From the NCBI RefSeq assembly GCF_024713975.1, contig NC_091112.1, positions 5,087,001-5,151,000 of the forward strand: DNA of 64,000 nucleotides, given 5' to 3'. Source of the DNA: Paralichthys olivaceus. Lineage: Eukaryota; Chordata; Actinopteri; Pleuronectiformes; Paralichthyidae. The notes below the pieces were generated by a model that had not been told where the DNA came from, searched no databases, and saw nothing but the letters and a program-made list of their open reading frames with translations. Numbering within the stretch: the first letter of the stretch is position 1; each line of letters starts with the position of its first letter. The position numbers were made by a program, and so were the translations under genes. Below are positions 1-15,528 of the stretch, piece by piece.

Positions 1-3603
<3,603 letters not shown>

Positions 3604-4353
3604 AAAACTTCCCTTAACCTTTGGTTTGTGTGTTAACTTCATAAAAGCTTAATTTATTTATTTGAGTTTATTGACTTTGTTTTAGAAGTGATGTGGTTTT
3701 GTTTTTTTTGTACTGGTGATGTATTTATTTTAATTTTCTGTCTGAAATACTACAGAAAGATTCAACCAATCTGCACTTCAATGTTTGGAGTTGCTTTTAC
3801 TCGTCTATCTTAAGATTTGTTTACAGTAGAAGACGACTGTGTGTTTGTGCTCTGATAACTGAATCGAATGTCCCACTGCTGCATGAAGAACATCTCATCT
3901 GCAGTGTTGTCATGTACACAGGCATCAGTCAAAAAGAAGCATGCACTATATCCGGGTTCTGCAGGAGTACAGTTAAACAGTTACTAAAATAGTGATTTGC
4001 AAACTCAACCAGCAATTAAACATTACACAACTGTAGCGTAGCACTTAAAGCATAACAAACTCTGCTTGCTAGAGCTGTGTCCCAAATCTGCACAAGCAGG
4101 ACTTACAGTGTGACGCTTGTGTGAACTAGACAAAACAAAGTAGACAAAGACAAACAGTAGAACTTTTAAGGTGCTGTTGTTGTACACTATTCTCCTACGA
4201 TACATTTCACAAAGCTTCTTGTAAAAATAATAATAACTATTTGCTGATGAAAGAGCTGGAGAACAGCTTAAATACGACTACTGGACAATCGAAATACACG
4301 GCATTGATTTTCTAAAGACAGTTTGATTGATGTCTGATGCCACATTTGTTTGT

Positions 4354-4359
4354 AATAAA
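4354..4359 (+). terminator. rad21 polyadenylation signal (candidate)
   Basis: This is the first AATAAA on the + strand after the rad21 stop and would give a 3' UTR of about 0.75 kb. A second AATAAA is at 5537-5542. The choice is inference. Confidence 0.45.
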
Positions 4360-5121
4360 TAGCTGAGAATGCTGGTTTCCTCTAAATCATTAGTATTTAG
4401 TATAGATTTGGGGCAAGGCTTATAAAAACTATCTTGAGAGTTTTAACCTGTATGTAATCGTAAGTGTTCTGCCACGTGTGCATGCTCTGTGTGGAAATAT
4501 CTCATTAGAGTGGAATTGCTGCAGAAATGACTTTTTATTGCCGTCTTGCTCTTTTACTCTTAAAACGACACAAACTCGTTTAATCCAATGTCCCTTTTAT
4601 AACTGGGTAATCATTGAGTTACAAGTCCAGACAATGTCCTGACATTTTCCAGAACGCAGCAGGAGATTGTCCAGGTCAGGAGTGTTCACAACAACAGGAA
4701 CAATTCCAGAACATTCAGGCAAGGGCTGGCGTCTGGGTGGAGGAGACATGACGTATACATTTCACTGCAGAAAAGCAGTAATGTTGAAAACAATAGCAAT
4801 TTGTCAGCATCTTTTCTATTCCTTCACTTTCACATCCATTGTTCGTTTCAAACATCACAACACGCCCACCCGCTCGCTCTATTCTTACATGTGCTCCCTC
4901 AGACATTTTACTCTGGGCTTGCGTTTTTCACATACAGCCCCTCTGGAAAGTTTCAGGAAAACAACCAGAGTGCAGCTCTATATTAATGTTGTATAACCTT
5001 GATAAAGAAAACAATTCAGCTGTTGTGTTAACACAGTAATCTTGGACATGAAGTAGATAATATATTCAATGCTCATACTCAATGTTGTAATATATGAGAG
5101 CTATAGAGAATGAGTAGTTTT

Positions 5122-5127
5122 TTTATT
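5122..5127 (-). terminator. utp23 polyadenylation signal (candidate)
   Basis: TTTATT on the + strand reads AATAAA on the minus strand. It is the first such hexamer downstream of the utp23 stop and implies a 3' UTR of about 0.6 kb. Confidence 0.4.
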
Positions 5128-5716
5128 AGTAAAACTAATAAGTAATCAACTTGGAAACTGTGAACATGACCAAGTGAAGTCTGAATGGACATACTGTATT
5201 AAGAATGTGTGTCATTGTTTGGACTCTCGCTCCAGACTGAATCCAGCAGAAATAACAAATCACACAGCGTAAAAACAAGCAGACCACCAAGTCATTGTGA
5301 TCACACTTGTTCCTCATGCTTCTGCAATAGACAGCCGAATGCATGGTTTTTAAAATCCACTTTCATGGAAACTGTACGTCATGTAATGTCTGAGTGCAGC
5401 TTATATCTTAAACTATGTGCCTGTAAACCTGCTTTTATATTTTCTATAAAAGCCAGAGACAAATCCTCTGAATACTGAAAATATTGTTGTGTTTCTGTCT
5501 GAGTCCTGGAATCTGTCGCAGAACTTTTCAAGAGAAAATAAATACAGAGATTTTAAAATGGCATTGTGTGTAATAAACATGAACATGTTCACTGTGGTGA
5601 CATCAGAAGAACAGAGCACAAGTTTGGGTTTTATATTAAACATGAAAATATTTGACATCTTCAAATGTTATTTTTGCAAGAAACAAAGTAGTTTGAGTCT
5701 CTGTCTTCCTGCCACA

Positions 5717-7133
5717 TTATGTATTTGTTATTGCAGGAGCAGACACGTTATCACCTTCCTCCGTCTTCTGCTTCTTGTGTCGATTTCTTTTCCTCTTCTC
5801 CCCCTCCTCCGTCTTCTTCAGGGGCGGCGTCGGCACTCCTTTCTTCTTCTTCTTCAGGCAGCTCAGAGGGTTAGGATGACTCTGTTTCCTCCTCCTCTTC
5901 CTCCCTCGCCTCTCTCCGTCCTTCTGGCCGATGCCCTGCTCCTCTTTCAGGCTGCGGATGCTCTGCTGCTGGGCCGGGCTCACCAGCTCCCCCAGCTGGA
6001 CGGCCTGGACATGATCGAGAGACCCCTGGCTGGGTTTGTCCAGCACGATGGTGTTGGCGATGATGTAGAACAGAGGAACGCCCGGGATCTTCTTCAGGCC
6101 TGTGGTCAGTGAGTGGTCCTGGAGACGACACACAAAATAAAACAGACCTGTGTAAGAGTATGTCACGTTTACACATGTTAGACATGCTCTATTTGAGCAG
6201 CTGCATAAATAAAATAAGAAATTAACATAAATATTGGCCGATATATACTGAGAGGTGTTTCTACATTAAAAATAACTTTCTGCAAACTGTAAACAAAAAA
6301 ACTGCACATACTATTACATGTATTAAATATATATTACATACATTACAATTTCCTATTTTGTACATTTCCTGGTGTGTTTATCGAACCCTCACGTGATTAT
6401 GACTTTTACTGACTGTCTCCTTTGCTGCTGTACAACGGCAAATTTCTATGTCGTGAGACTGAGATTAATTATTTTCCATCTTTTGTAAACAGTGCTGCTA
6501 TTCCTTAAATATAACACAGAATCTGAACCCCTCTGGATCTCTGGCTGGTGTTCGAGTGTGTGCAGGGGCTCATAGTATTAGCACGGTGTTCACCTGCGTG
6601 GCTACAAAGTAGTGGTGTGGGTTGCTCTCCCCCAGCATGGACAGCAGACACTCCGAAGCAGGAACTGGGCTCTTGAAATGAGCACAGTTCCTGACCTGAA
6701 ACCTCTGCAGGATGAGTTTGGCTCCGTACAGCTCTTTCCCCAGAGTCTCCAGTTCTTTCAGTGCACAGCTGAGACACAGAGACACGGGTGAGTCACAGGA
6801 TGGGAGGAGGATGGTGGAGTACATTTATGTTTAAAAGGGAGATAACTATGTCATGTGACCCACTGACTACAAACCTATGCTTCATTGTACTTCTATCCAA
6901 AGACTAGTTTCTGAAAAATAACTTGCTGAAGTGAAGTCCACTCACTTGGTGGTGCACAGCTGAACCTCCCCCATCAGGTACTTGGGCATCTGCTCTTTAA
7001 TCTGGATCTTGTTCTTCAGAGCCGCCTGGCAGAAGGTTCCGTCGAGGAGGATCTGAAACGGTTGCCTGAAGCTGAAGTTGTATTTGTAGAAGCTGATGTT
7101 TTTCTTGGCTTGTTTCTGTCTCTTGATCTTCAT
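5717..7133 (-). CDS. utp23: UTP23, small-subunit processome PIN-like protein
   Basis: Nucleolar factor of the small-subunit processome needed for early pre-18S rRNA processing; the yeast family member acts with the snR30/U17 H/ACA snoRNA. The three coding exons on the minus strand are 7133-6946, 6768-6594 and 6118-5717, giving 254 residues (human about 249). Residues 1-62 start MKIKRQKQAKK and contain LLDGTFCQAAL, the start of the PIN-like fold. The middle exon carries CALKELETLGKELYGAK and the Cys/His-rich stretch QVRNCAHF then PHHYFVATQ. The last exon has PGVPL and NTIVLDKPS, then a lysine-rich tail with NPLSCLKKKKK, typical of nucleolar targeting. The start ATG is the first in the exon and matches the family start. 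A perfect CRE palindrome lies 14 nt upstream. It diverges from rnf5 and converges on rad21. Confidence 0.95.
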
Positions 7134-7146
7134 GGTGGCGGGAAGG

Positions 7147-7154
7147 TGACGTCA
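7147..7154. promoter_or_regulatory. CRE palindrome at the utp23 5' end
   Basis: TGACGTCA is the consensus site for CREB/ATF factors. It sits just upstream of the utp23 ATG, in the 5' UTR or core promoter. Function is inferred from position only. Confidence 0.5.
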
Positions 7155-7779
7155 CAGCGCGGGTAACGTCTCCCTCCTCTTCAGTGGATATAAATACACG
7201 ATGTTTTAAAATGTTGTGCCTCAAAGTTTTCCATGCAGGTGTTTCGAGGAGTCGCTGACTACTTTCAGCGTGGCTGTTTCTGGTGTACACAACATGCACG
7301 CCGTCCCTACATTCTCATGTCTCCGACCGGAAACAAAGTACACGGCAAAGGTTCCGGGTGTTTGAAGAAGTAGTCCGACCGTCCAGTCATTTCTGTTTTA
7401 TTTTTTCGTGTCTGATCAGGTTCCATTAAAAATGAATATACATTTGTTTTTATATATAATCATACATAATCTAATTTCTTAGAATATTTAATGTTGTGTA
7501 TAAAGTGGTGATCAATTATGAGCTTAGTAAGAATTATAATAAAGTAATATTTACTTTTTACTCATTATATATATATCAATGTGTTTGTGTGTATGTGTAC
7601 ATGTATACGTATGTGTTTATAGAAACATATATGTTATATATGTATAATATTTTATGATTTACTTTGACTTCACAATGTTTTAATATTATTATTATTAATG
7701 ATGATACTCATAAAAGTCCATCAAGACTTATCTGTACTTTGTATTATGGGCTTACTTTATAAGTAATAGTAATATTAAG

Positions 7780-7781
<2 letters not shown>

Positions 7782-7811
<30 letters not shown>
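7782..7811. repeat. (AT)n microsatellite
   Basis: About 15 uninterrupted AT units lie in the AT-rich spacer between utp23 and rnf5. Confidence 0.95.
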
Positions 7812-7814
<3 letters not shown>

Positions 7815-8140
7815 AATTTGTTATGATTGGACTGAACAATAATAATAATGTCAGAGGCCATATTATGAAGATTCATATTATTATGGTTAGTATCAGTATT
7901 CGCAGTATAGTAGTAGTAGTAGTATTATAACGTGGGTGTTTGTATCCGGTCCTCGCCGCTTGTTTTCCCGGAAGCGGAAGTCTTGTTTCGGGGTAGATCT
8001 GCAGCAGCAGCGCCTCCGGTCGCTCCGGTGACACTTGTCGTTGCGTCGGATCAACCGTCAGCTTCTCGTCGGCTCGGGCCCGAGTGTGTTGGGTCAGGTC
8101 GGTGCTTTACCTTCCGTGGTTTGCTTGCACTCGCAGCATT

Positions 8141-11100
8141 ATGGCGGCCGCGGATCCCCGGTCCTCGAGTGACGGCGGGCCGGCCAGCAGAGGAGGATTC
8201 CCGGGCGGGGAGAGCCGCGACGGTGGAGGTGGAGGTGGAGGTGGTAGCAGCAGCGGCGGCGGCGGCAGCGGGGAGGGAGAACGGGACCGGGCCACCTTCG
8301 AGTGCAACATATGCTTGGACGCTGCCCGGGACGCGGTCATCAGTATGTGCGGCCACTTGTTCTGGTACGAGCCGGGGAGGAGGAGGGCAGGTTGATGTGT
8401 GGTTGTCCGTGTGCAGCTCCGCCGGACCGGAGCGTGGTTTATAGCCGTGTGATCGGCCTCCTCTTGCCGTCACTTGGTCTCATCTGGCGGCGGTTGTTGC
8501 ACTGTGTGTGGTTCATGTGTGTTAAATGACACAGAAGGATGCAAACAGCTAACAGCTGTGTTTGGACCGTTCTGTCCGAATGGAGGCTGATCACATTTAA
8601 CCTCACATGAGATCTGCTCTGGTGTTGTGAGGGATTTAATGACCCAGGTCTGATCGTGGCAAACTGTCTGATGTAGGTCAGAGGTCATGACTGCAGACAC
8701 ACACACACAGACACACACACACACACTCTGTCACACATTAATCTTCCTGTTTCAGGGTGTTGATCATTTGCAGCGTTCACGTCAGCTCCCTCTTCAGTCA
8801 TCCGCAGCAGCAGCTACAGCTCAGACAGGTTATTTCCAGGTTTGCAGAAGAGCTGAAATGATGAGTTGATAAATTCATTGGTTATAAGAAAAGCACAAAA
8901 TGGTCTCTGGTCTCTCAGATGGGAGGAAATCTAAAAATGTCAAATCGGGAACTAGGAACTTGTGATGCAGATATGTGTGTATCAGTATGTCGCCTTGAAT
9001 AACGCAGAGTTACACTTCCACCAAGACCCCTTACGGAACCACTTTAAAAGTCGATAAATCCAGATTTTATTTGCATCTGCACCAAATTGCACAAGTGCAT
9101 ACGTGTGAGTCGTACAGTTTGTCCCCCAGGCAGCATGTTTATTTTTCAACTGTCAAGTGTCCCCGCTCATTAGGTAAACAGATAAGTCCATAATGAACGC
9201 AACAGCTCGCTGCTCTTAACTTGTGATTCTAGGTCTTTCTCTTACCGTGGTGTTGATGAGGTCTTGTGCAAGCCTCAACCTTGTGTTTAGTGTGTGTGTG
9301 TGTGTGTGTGTGTGCATGTGTGCGTGTGTGTGTGTGTGTGGCTCATTGATGAGTCAGGAGTGGCTCGTTCACAGGACGAGGTTTATGTGAGATTAGGGCC
9401 GAGAGTGTCTGACTGGAGTCCAACCTATAAACATCAGAAGTGAAATTCATAACAGGCTTTGTTACACTCACACAGGAGAAGATGTAAGTGTGTGAAGCTG
9501 TTGGCACACAACAAGAGTTTTAAATGACAATGGTCTTGGTGGGTGTGGACCCGAGACTGTAAATAAAGATGGCCGACGCCTCTCCTCTCCCTCCCACCAT
9601 CCAGAGATGAAGCCACCAGGGGACGATTGAGTCGCTTTGGCTTCACTTTTTGGGAGCTGTCATGTCGTCCATCTTTATCTACAGTGTTCATAGGTAGGAA
9701 GGAACGCAGAAGAAGCCAAGAGAATTCCCGTTTTTATCAGCAGCATCAAACTGTCGGCCCGCAGGACAATGTCATAAAACCACTGACGTGTTTGGATTAG
9801 ATTATTTTCTCCAAACCATCTCTCAGGATCGTATGAACACAGTCAAACACAGTGACATGTAGTATGTTCCTGTCAAAAATAATAAAACAGGGATTTACTA
9901 GAATCAAGAGTTGCCTAACTGGTATCTTCTGCTAGTGTCCACCTGATATTAAAGTTATATTTCAAGATTTGATCCACAAAATGTTTCTCTCAATGGTTGA
10001 TCTGCGGGGGACAGACGGTTTTACAGGCACTGTCAGTTCTTGCTGTCTCATCGACGAGGAGACGGTTCTTTAGGAATCTCAGGTTGAAAATCTTGCAGAG
10101 TAGCATGAAAGGAATGAGGGAGAGGAGCGGGGAAGACAAGTAATTCGACTTGAAGTGTTCACCACAGAAATTAAGTTAAAATGTTCTCAGTGTTTCAGTG
10201 GCAGCACGCAGTCAATTCGATGTTTTGTTTCTCAGTAAAACTCCATATTGTATCAAGGAACAGTGAAGGGACCTTAGTATTGTCCAGTTATGTTTTAATC
10301 CTGATGATTTTGTTAAGAGTGGATCAGAGAAGTTGTTTCTGTTGAAAACCTCTTACCCTCACGTGTGCTGTTGCTACACAACCATACATTGAAGCTCCCT
10401 TGTTACAGGCTGATGTCACGTAGCTGCTGTGTTACCCACGTCTCTCTCTCTCTCTAGACGTTTGTGCAATGTGATGAAACCGTGATGATGAAACTGTCTG
10501 CAAGAGATAAAAGTGCTGCCTCTCATTCTCAGCTTAATTAGACAAATGTACGTAAATAAATGAGTGTGTGACGTCTTCACAATCCTCCAGAGCAGACCTG
10601 TGTGTGCCGGACGCACAGGCTGCAGGGGACAATTCTTCACCAGGACTCAATGAGAGCGTGTGGAGTTAGAAGCAAGAGAATGAACACAGAGCAAAATGGA
10701 GTTGTTCATTAACAACCAAGCCAAGAAAGTGAAATGTTAACTTACATCAAACCTACGAGACAAATCAACAATCGTACAAAGTTGGAATCACGTGCTGTCT
10801 TTATCAGCAAATCCACACGACACAGATGTGATGAGTTTTGCCACATGTCTGAGCCGTCGTTATCTCGTGACCGTTCGTTCACACTTGGGTCACATGACGA
10901 CACCTGAGCCAACAACAATCATTGATTAAGAGCTACAGAGTAGACGAGGGCCGAGCAGCACAAATAATATAGACTATTACATTTTCTTCATTGCAACATA
11001 AAAAATAAGCTATAAAACACAATTGATCATCGTCATGTGACATTTTTACAGATTTTTATCGATATTCACTGATTCAAATATATAGAATTTGTCCCTGAGA

Positions 11101-14100
11101 CATTTCTGACCTTCACCTACGTCTGGTGAAGTTTGAACCTTTACAACTACATGAAAAATGTCCCTGAACAACTGAGAACAAAACACACACACTTCTCTGC
11201 TCTGCTGTTGACATTTCAGATACGTGTGCTCATGAAAACTGAGAGTGAGACTAGTGGGGTCGGGTCACACATCTCAATCCGTGATGACACTTAAGGAGGC
11301 GTGTGCACGGCTCGCTACAGTCGGGCTTAGCTTAAACGGTGCTCGAGCCAATTATTGGAAACTAAGCAGTTGTCCTCAGGTCACGGGAGCTGCGCTATAC
11401 GTGTGGACACATGTTTAATCCGAGCTGAATGTGTTACGTTAACTTAGGCCCTGCGCTTTGTTCGGCTCTTTGAATCCACAGGAATGTCATTCTATGATCG
11501 CTGCTGTCACGCTCACGCTGCACATCCTGAAATGCGTGTGTCTGTGTGTGTTCTTCACACTGCTCACGAGGCCGGGTTTTGTTTTCCGGTGTGTTTCGCT
11601 CAGCTGGTTATTTTTGGTGTCTTATGAAAGTGTTTGAGAAACGAGTCCCGCCTGTTCCTCTGCATCACCTGTTCTGCAGCTGAAGAAGAGACGGAGACGT
11701 CAAGAACGAGGCAAAGACACTTGAAAGGAAAATTGAAAATCTCAAATAGTCGTTTTCAGCAGTTACACGTGTTCCTAGGAATCTTTTATGGATTTAATCT
11801 TCTCAGGCAAAAAAGACTTTCATGAACACGCTCCATTTTATTGTTCCATGTAGAAATGCAAACTTTATCTCAGGGCTGACATTACATCTCGCTGCAGTGT
11901 GTAAATAACTGAGGTCTCTGGGCAAAGTGAAACAGATAAAATGCAAGAAGTGCTTACGGGGCCATGGTGGAGGAATGATTGTGCGTTCATGTGGTGACGG
12001 AATAATCAGAAATCAGTTACCAGCAACATCTCGGAGAATTGGTGAAAAGATAATGCAAATGCTAGAAAAGAGAGTCGGACCTCACAACTCCACCTTCCAC
12101 GGAGCACGTGAATGCACAGTGATAGAGAGAGAACTTTCAGACTTGTATGTTAGTTTTGTTAAATTAAAATCTATAAACAAAACACTCCCAACATAATGTG
12201 TGAAAAGGAAACTCACCCGAAGCCGATTTATTTGCATTTCGGCACAAAATCTGTGCAGTGTTTGATTCCGAGAGCCATAAGTTTAGGATGCAGGAATATT
12301 CACTGTGTCGTTGTCCTGTCTCCTGTGTTTCCTGCCAACTCCCACAATGCAGCAGCAGCTTGGCCGGGCCTGTAGCCGCTCAGGCAACAGATGGAGCCAA
12401 TTAATAGAAACGATGGGGAGCAGGAATCAGATTAATCAGCCACAGGTTTTCCTAACCAGGTGGACTTTGGAGTGATGATGAGGAAAATCTGACACCAAGA
12501 GATTTTTATCGTATCCAGTGAAATTCATTTAATTAGTTTAATAAACTGGCTGAACAGGAATATGACTGAAGCTATATATATATATGTGTGTGTGTGAGAA
12601 TGTAAATTAATCTTTCCTCTCTGTCTCCCTGCAGCTGGCCCTGTCTTCATCAAGTAAGTATCCCTCACTATTCACTTCCTCACATGCACAAGTTAAAAAG
12701 CGAATACACCCAAATTCTTTTGTTACTTTCACTGAACGCATCACAACTTGTCTCATTCGGGGTCATAGGTCAGTAATAGCGGCAGATAGAACCGGTGGAC
12801 ACAACAGGAGTGTGAGCGAGTCAGGGTCTGTCAGTAAGTTCTGTCATCAGAGGGATGTGATGTAAGCGCAGCGTTGGAAACTACACCTGTCAGCTGACTT
12901 ACTACAGCTTAAACATGCTAATGCACTTAATTCCAGTTTACTGCCGCTCCCTCTGCTCCTCAGCCCTGAGCCCAGTGGAGCTGCACTTCGCTCAGTGAAG
13001 CAGCGTAAGAACTGTGGCGGTTCACTTACAGATCAAATGTCATCGTTAAAGATCTTTTTAAAAGTTTTGATTTGATGACTTTGCGTCCAGAGAAATCTTT
13101 TAAGTGCATGAAGTAAATGACCACTTGGCTAAATCTGGAAACAGTAGACCGTAAATAAAGATGGACGACATGACGGCTTCCCTGAACGAAGCCGTGGAGA
13201 CTCGATTGCCACCTGGTGGGTCGCTGCAGTATAGGTCATAAACCCTGCCTCATCCATGTTAATGGATGGGACATGGGCCAAACTAAAAAGTGAAAGTACT
13301 CAAAGATGTCTTCTGTCGTTTTAGGTAGAGATCTCATCACACTGTTTATTCAAGTGTTCTGATAAGTTTGTTTTAATTAGTTAATTCATGAATTAATATT
13401 CAGGCTTTATTTCTGTTTGATGAGGTAGAGATGTGTCGTCGATCTGTCCGTCTATGTTTGATGTTTACACTGATATTTAGACAGTAAAGCTTGGTTTCCT
13501 GAAGGAACTCAATAGAAAGAAGTTGATCTGATCTGTCCTCTGAACATTTTGACTCTTCTCCTGTCTCAGTGGTTGGAGACGAGGCCCAACAGGCAGCAGT
13601 GTCCTGTATGTAAAGCTGGTATCAGCAGAGAGAAAGTAATCCCACTGTACGGCAGAGGGAGCTCCAGCCAGGAGGACCCCAGGTACACTGAGTGTGTGTG
13701 TCCTCTGTGTGTTTACATGCTGGCTCTGCAGTTTCTATGCGAATGAACCGTTTCTGTCGTCGTTCAGGTTGAAAACTCCACCTCGGCCTCAGGGACAGAG
13801 AACAGAGCCAGAGAGCAGAGGCGGGGTGAGTCGGTTTCTCTTCACTGATGATGCTCCAGAAGTGAATCAAGGCGTTTCTCACTTTTCAGAAAACAAATGA
13901 TCTTGTAACTTAAAAAAAAATCTCTTTGGTTTTCTCTTTGCACAGATGTTCCAGGGGTTCGGGGACACTGGCTTTCACATGTCTTTTGGCATTGGTGCTT
14001 TCCCCTTTGGCTTCTTCACCACAGTCTTCAACACCAACGACCCCTTTCACAGAGCAGGTAAACGCACCAGGTTGTGGCTCTAACTTTTCACCATTACTGT

Positions 14101-14339
14101 TTCTTCCTTGTAGTATTTTCTGTAACTAAGTTGCAGAGTAGACAGATCTGTTTCCTTTTCACACCATCACGCACATTCCCACACTGCAGTAAATACATCC
14201 TTTGTCTTCTCTTCCATCAGATCAGTACACAGGTGATCACCAAGGCAACGGTAACCTCAACAACGGCAATAACAACTGGCAAGACTCCCTTTTTCTGTTC
14301 GTGGCCATCTTCTTCTTCTTCTGGCTGCTGAGCGTGTGA
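8141..14339 (+). CDS. rnf5: RNF5, ER-membrane RING E3 ubiquitin ligase
   Basis: Tail-anchored E3 ligase of the ER membrane that acts in ER-associated degradation. The six coding exons are 8141-8364, 12635-12653 (19 nt), 13570-13682, 13768-13825, 13946-14057 and 14221-14339, giving 214 residues. The C3HC4 RING runs from [20 protein letters not shown] through CWPCLHQ (micro-exon) to [17 protein letters not shown]. The linker [11 protein letters not shown], then [17 protein letters not shown] and the C-terminal membrane segment [18 protein letters not shown] follow RNF5. The paralogue RNF185 has a different tail, so RNF5 is preferred. The N-terminus is longer than human (about 180 residues in all) because of a Gly/Ser-rich run. 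The start is the ATG in ATGGCGGCCGCGG context. Intron 1 is 4.3 kb. Confidence 0.95.
8695..8727. repeat. (CA)n microsatellite in rnf5 intron 1
   Basis: A CA dinucleotide tract with one GA interruption, shortly after exon 1. Confidence 0.9.
9291..9340. repeat. (TG)n microsatellite in rnf5 intron 1
   Basis: TG tract interrupted by CATG and CG units. Confidence 0.9.
9556..9685. mobile_element. MITE-like element, 130 bp, with terminal inverted repeats
   Basis: The left end ACTGTAAATAAAGATGGCC pairs with the reverse complement of the right end, ACTGTAGATAAAGATGGAC. About 20 of 22 terminal bases match in inverted orientation. It has no coding capacity. Related copies lie at 13148 and 30411. A target-site duplication is not obvious. 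Confidence 0.7.
13148..13285. mobile_element. Related MITE/SINE-like repeat copy
   Basis: It begins ACCGTAAATAAAGATGGACG, the same end as the 9556 element. Inside, the stretch near 13200-13227 matches 9611-9632 in inverted orientation (CCACCAGG... ending in GAGTC). It lies in rnf5 intron 2. The right boundary is approximate. Confidence 0.55.
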
Positions 14340-14442
14340 TGGAGGGCAGGATGGATGGAAGGATGGATAGACAGAAGAGTGGATCAACGGGAGGGAGGAG
14401 TGCAAGGAATACAAACACACACTTAGCTTGAACCACAGACAG

Positions 14443-14448
<6 letters not shown>

Positions 14449-14474
<26 letters not shown>
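14449..14474. repeat. (CA)n microsatellite in rnf5 3' UTR
   Basis: CA dinucleotide tract about 110 nt after the rnf5 stop codon. Confidence 0.9.
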
Positions 14475-14809
14475 GTGTTACATTTTCTAGCAGGTGTTGA
14501 ACTTGTGTTTGATCCCCAAATGAGATGACAACTACAGGAAATTTGGTTTTCTCCTCCACCTGGAAAAGGTGAATTTGTTTAAGGAACCTCGGCCCCGACC
14601 ACCTGCTTCTTATATCGTTTATGCAAGAAACACTCGATGAGTTCGTGTTGCACGAAACCCAAAATCAGTCATGTTAGCCCTCTCTCTCTCGCCACACACA
14701 CCCGTAGATATATGCACACAGAACAGTACAGTTGGACACTAAGGGACAGTATTATGTGACCAGAGTGAGTTACAGAAACGTTTTCTTTGTGTGTGTGTTA
14801 AACTCACAC

Positions 14810-14831
14810 GGGGGGGGGGGGGGGGGGGGGG
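14810..14831. repeat. Poly-G run in rnf5 3' region
   Basis: About 22 consecutive G residues on the + (transcribed-sense) strand, inside the likely rnf5 3' UTR. Its true length may be poorly assembled. Confidence 0.9.
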
Positions 14832-15522
14832 AGTCCAGTCAGTGATTCATAGTTTTTTTGCTTCCCTCCCTAAAGAGTCAGTTTGTTCCTTTAACACGGA
14901 GAGGGAGGCATGTTTTGGAAAGTTTCAGTCAAAACGGGAACACGGGGGAGGGGTATGAGATTGCATCGTAGTTGCCATAGCAACTGTTTCTCACTCCGTA
15001 AAAGGCCAAAGAGTCACGCATCAGTCACACACACGATGTCAGAGGGTGAAAAACATAATTGGATCATTACGTGAACAAGTTGTAGCATTTGCGACTTGCT
15101 CTTTAACACACTGACATGAAATAGCACAGATGGATGGATGCATTTTTATATACTTATGTCTTAACAACAAAAAAAAAACTGCCATTGCACTGTGAAGTCA
15201 TTCGTAGGTAGAGCCGTCTCAAAGGTTGGAGGAAAAAGTCGGCACACAGCTGACGAGCAACAGTTCCGTTAACTGAGCCCCAGTGTGATTCTAAAATGTA
15301 AAACACTTCTGTCACACTTCTTTTTTCTGGCTGTATGTGTCCGAGTGAGCGTGTGTACATTATATATTTGTATATATGAATATTGTAAATGCTGTTTTTA
15401 CGTGTTTGACTGGACGACCAGCCATGGAGGGCGACGAGATGTGCGAGTAGGTCTCAACATGCTTTTGTAAAGCGAGAAATCATCCGGATCCTGGTTTCCA
15501 TAACTCCTGTGTTTTATTGGAA

Positions 15523-15528
15523 AATAAA
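15523..15528 (+). terminator. rnf5 polyadenylation signal (candidate), possibly two-sided
   Basis: AATAAA followed by a second overlapping AATAAA implies an rnf5 3' UTR of about 1.2 kb. Just before it, TTTATT at 15513-15518 reads AATAAA on the minus strand and could serve slc44a4. An ATTAAA for slc44a4 is also present at 16151-16156 (minus). Confidence 0.5.

Larger units (their letters stand above)
3604..5716. other. Convergent 3' interval between rad21 and utp23
   Basis: Two genes end toward each other here. The stretch is AT-rich with no open frame that looks like an exon. It should hold the rad21 3' UTR on the + strand and the utp23 3' UTR on the - strand. Confidence 0.6.
7134..8140. other. 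Divergent interval between utp23 and rnf5
   Basis: The ends near each gene are GC-richer and should hold the two promoters. The middle, 7400-7930, is very AT-rich with ATT and TAG triplet tracts and an (AT)15 microsatellite. No coding exon is seen. Confidence 0.6.
8365..12634 (+). other. rnf5 intron 1
   Basis: This 4.27-kb intron holds two CA/TG microsatellites and a 130-bp inverted-repeat element at 9556-9685. I see no nested gene. The open frames are short and lack family matches. Confidence 0.75.

Noticed and set aside
5489..6112. A 207-codon open frame on the + strand
   Set aside because: It is antisense to utp23 exon 3 and stays open only because of the repetitive Lys-rich coding sequence. 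It has no splice or family support.
8051..8473. A 140-codon minus-strand frame
   Set aside because: It is the antisense of the GC-rich rnf5 first exon.
8141..14339. RNF185 instead of RNF5
   Set aside because: The RINGs are alike, but the [20 protein letters not shown] and FFFFWLLSV tail is RNF5-type.
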